In this document: positions 5,120 through 7,176 of the stretch, in pieces
Numbering within the stretch: position 1 is the stretch's first letter
Layout: the number at the start of each line of letters is the position of its first letter
Notes under the pieces: generated by a model
Seen by the model: the letters and a program-made list of their open reading frames with translations, nothing else
The model's database searches: none
Told to the model about the DNA's origin: nothing
Position numbers and translations under genes: made by a program
Source: Lachnospiraceae bacterium
GTDB lineage: Bacteria > Bacillota > Clostridia > Lachnospirales > Lachnospiraceae
DNA: 7,176 nucleotides
Direction of reading: 5' to 3'
Assembly: GCA_900769175.1 (NCBI GenBank)
Contig: CAAGFP010000153.1
Coordinates: forward strand, 1-7,176

Positions 5120-7176
5120 ATGAACGAAAAAGCATTACACATACTTGAATATGATAAAATCATTTCCCGTCTGACCGATTTCGCCTCTTCGCCTCTGGGA
5201 AAAGAGCAGTGCCGAAAGCTGACTCCGATGACCGATTTGTCCGAAATCAACAAGGCGCAGGAAGAAACCGAGGATGCAGTTGCAAGACTCCTTCGCAAAA
5301 GCCGCGTAACCTTTCAGGGAAATCACGATTTATTCAGAACGATCAAAAACTTAGAGCTGGGAGCCTCGTTGAATGCTTCAGAGCTATTAAAAATCGCCGC
5401 TCTCACAGAATGTGCGCAGGCCGTGAAAGACTATGGCAAAAAAGAACGCGAAGACGAGCCGGACGATTCTCTGACTGCCTTGTTTGATTCACTCAAAACA
5501 TTTCCGGCACTTGCAAGAGAAATCAGGCGATGCATTATTTCGGAAGAAGAAATAAGCGATGACGCCAGCTCGACGCTTCGGAAAATTCGTCAAAGTAAAA
5601 TCAGCACCGGCGAAAAAATTCATACCCGTTTAAATCAAATGGTTTCGGACACCTACCGTACCTATTTGCAGGATGCCGTCATAACCATGCGAAACAACCG
5701 TTATTGTATTCCGGTGAAATCAGAATACAAATCATCGGTAAACGGTATGGTGCATGACCAGTCCAAAGCAGGTTCCACTTTTTTCATCGAACCGGCTGCC
5801 ATCGTTGAATTGAATAACCGCATTCAGGAGCTTGAAGCCGAAGAAAAAGAAGAAATCGAAAAGATTCTTGCAACACTTTCTGCCTTAGCAGGTGAACACT
5901 GTGCGGAATTAATCGAAAACAGCAACCTGCTTACAACGCTTGATTTCATTTTTGCCAAGGCCGGACTGGCACTTTCACAGAATGCAACCCGGCCCGAATT
6001 TAACAATGACCACATCCTTCATATACGCAAGGGACGTCATCCGCTAATTGATAAAAAGAAATGCGTGCCCATTGATATCATCCTCGGCGAAACCTTTGAC
6101 CTGTTAATTGTGACCGGTCCGAATACCGGCGGTAAAACGGTTTCCCTGAAAACAACCGGACTTCTTTCTGCCATGGGGCAGTCGGGGTTGCACATTCCTG
6201 CCTCCTCCGGAAGCAGACTGTGTATTTTTCACAATATTTTTGCGGACATCGGAGATGAACAGAGCATAGAGCAGAATTTATCCACTTTTTCTTCTCATAT
6301 GACCAATATCATTTCCATTCTTGAGAAGGCGGACGAATACAGTCTTTGTCTTTTTGATGAGTTATGTTCCGGTACCGACCCGACGGAAGGGGCGGCGCTT
6401 GCCATTTCAATTCTGCGTTTCCTTCATGACCGCGGAATCCGGACAATGGCAACCACGCACTACAGTGAATTAAAGGTATTCGCGCTTTCAACCGGTTATG
6501 TGGAGAATGCCTGCTGCGAATTTGACTTAGAAACGCTTTCGCCGACCTACCGGCTGTTAATCGGTATTCCCGGTAAAAGTAATGCTTTCGCCATCTCAAG
6601 AAAACTCGGTCTCCCGGAAGAAATCATTGAAAACGCCCGCGAAGAGATGACACAATCCCAGGAGAGCTTCGAGGATTTACTTACAGATTTGGAAACCTCA
6701 AGAAAGACCATCGAGCAGGAAAAAGAACAGGTGGAAGCGTACCGGAAGGAAATGGAAGAATTAAAGAACCGGATTTCCGAAAAGAACCGGAAGTTTGAGG
6801 AAACCAAAGAACAAATCCTGAAGGAAGCACACGAGGAAGCGCGCGAAATACTGCGGGATGCCAAAGAGACTGCCGATGAAGCGATTCGCGTATATCAGAA
6901 GGGCTCCACCATTCAGGAGATGGAAAAAGCGCGGACCAGACTTCGGACCCAGATCAATGCAAGGGACGATTCCCTTCGCAAAAAAGCCGAAAAACCGACA
7001 CATAAACTATTAAAGCCGACGGACATCAAAACCGGTGATGACGTGCGAATCATCTCCTTGAATTTAAAAGGGATCGTTTCCACACTGCCTGACGCAAAGG
7101 GCAATCTTTTCGTCCAGTGCGGAATCATGAAAACCAAGGCAAACATCAATGACCTGTGTCTTCTGATGCCGGAGAA
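5120..7176 (+). CDS. mutS2: MutS2 family ATPase (3' end outside window)
   Basis: MutS2 is a dimeric MutS-like ATPase that lacks the mismatch-recognition domain. In different bacteria it suppresses recombination or, in Bacillus subtilis, splits collided ribosomes. The window shows 685 complete codons of a family of roughly 780-800 residues. Residues 1-290 match the MutS2 core and lever region (MNEKALHILEYDKI; FFIEPAAIVELNNRIQELE). Walker A is GPNTGGKT at 333-340, Walker B is LCLFDE ending at D413-E414, followed by SGTDPTEGAAL, and TTHYSELK supplies the switch histidine. GIPGKSNAF and a charged coiled coil (about 507-593) follow. A KOW-like beta region begins near 631 (IKTGDDVRIISLNLKGIV). The C-terminal Smr domain should lie beyond the right edge and cannot be checked. 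The ATG at 5120 has GAGGAAG directly upstream (5111-5117). The gene is divergent from the HtrA-like gene. Confidence 0.95.
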   Translation, partial: MNEKALHILEYDKIISRLTDFASSPLGKEQCRKLTPMTDLSEINKAQEETEDAVARLLRKSRVTFQGNHDLFRTIKNLELGASLNASELLKIAALTECAQAVKDYGKKEREDEPDDSLTALFDSLKTFPALAREIRRCIISEEEISDDASSTLRKIRQSKISTGEKIHTRLNQMVSDTYRTYLQDAVITMRNNRYCIPVKSEYKSSVNGMVHDQSKAGSTFFIEPAAIVELNNRIQELEAEEKEEIEKILATLSALAGEHCAELIENSNLLTTLDFIFAKAGLALSQNATRPEFNNDHILHIRKGRHPLIDKKKCVPIDIILGETFDLLIVTGPNTGGKTVSLKTTGLLSAMGQSGLHIPASSGSRLCIFHNIFADIGDEQSIEQNLSTFSSHMTNIISILEKADEYSLCLFDELCSGTDPTEGAALAISILRFLHDRGIRTMATTHYSELKVFALSTGYVENACCEFDLETLSPTYRLLIGIPGKSNAFAISRKLGLPEEIIENAREEMTQSQESFEDLLTDLETSRKTIEQEKEQVEAYRKEMEELKNRISEKNRKFEETKEQILKEAHEEAREILRDAKETADEAIRVYQKGSTIQEMEKARTRLRTQINARDDSLRKKAEKPTHKLLKPTDIKTGDDVRIISLNLKGIVSTLPDAKGNLFVQCGIMKTKANINDLCLLMPE

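Overview
The window looks like chromosomal DNA of a low-to-mid GC Firmicute, most likely a clostridial gut-type bacterium near Lachnospiraceae. This rests on protein style (MutS2, YhaM, a Cys-motif RlmD, a Firmicutes-type mobile-element ParB) and strong AGGAG-type ribosome binding sites. It is inference; no rRNA or marker gene is present to fix the genus.

Layout: (1) 1-759, minus strand: 5' part of a ParB/RepB/Spo0J-type gene, of the kind carried by integrative and conjugative elements (ICEs), running off the left edge. (2) 760-1079: about 320 bases with no convincing gene. It holds the parB RBS, a leftward intrinsic terminator whose stem pairs fully only in minus-strand RNA, and several short repeats. 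(3) 1080-4884, minus strand, leftward: a membrane-anchored HtrA/DegP-like protein with a PDZ domain, then the YhaM-type 3'-5' exoribonuclease, then the RlmD-type 23S rRNA uracil methyltransferase. yhaM and rlmD are tightly spaced. (4) 4885-5119: divergent intergenic region with a promoter candidate in each direction. (5) 5120-7176, plus strand: mutS2, cut by the right edge before its expected Smr domain.

Two things stand out. First, the HtrA-like protein keeps the trypsin fold landmarks and PDZ domain but has lost all three catalytic residues (His to Ala, Asp to Gly, Ser to Ala), so it is probably a pseudoprotease acting as a scaffold or sensor. Second, rlmD ends only ten residues after its catalytic Glu and is followed directly by gene-poor DNA and then a mobile-element parB. 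The 3' end of rumA/rlmD genes is a known ICE insertion site in Firmicutes, so the left end of the window is probably one end of an integrated element, with the junction near 1080-1110, where two adjacent small dyads lie. The insertion leaves the methyltransferase active site intact.

The chromosomal genes are mostly nucleic-acid and ribosome housekeeping (rRNA modification, RNA decay, recombination control or ribosome rescue). No CRISPR array, tRNA, rRNA or insertion sequence was seen.
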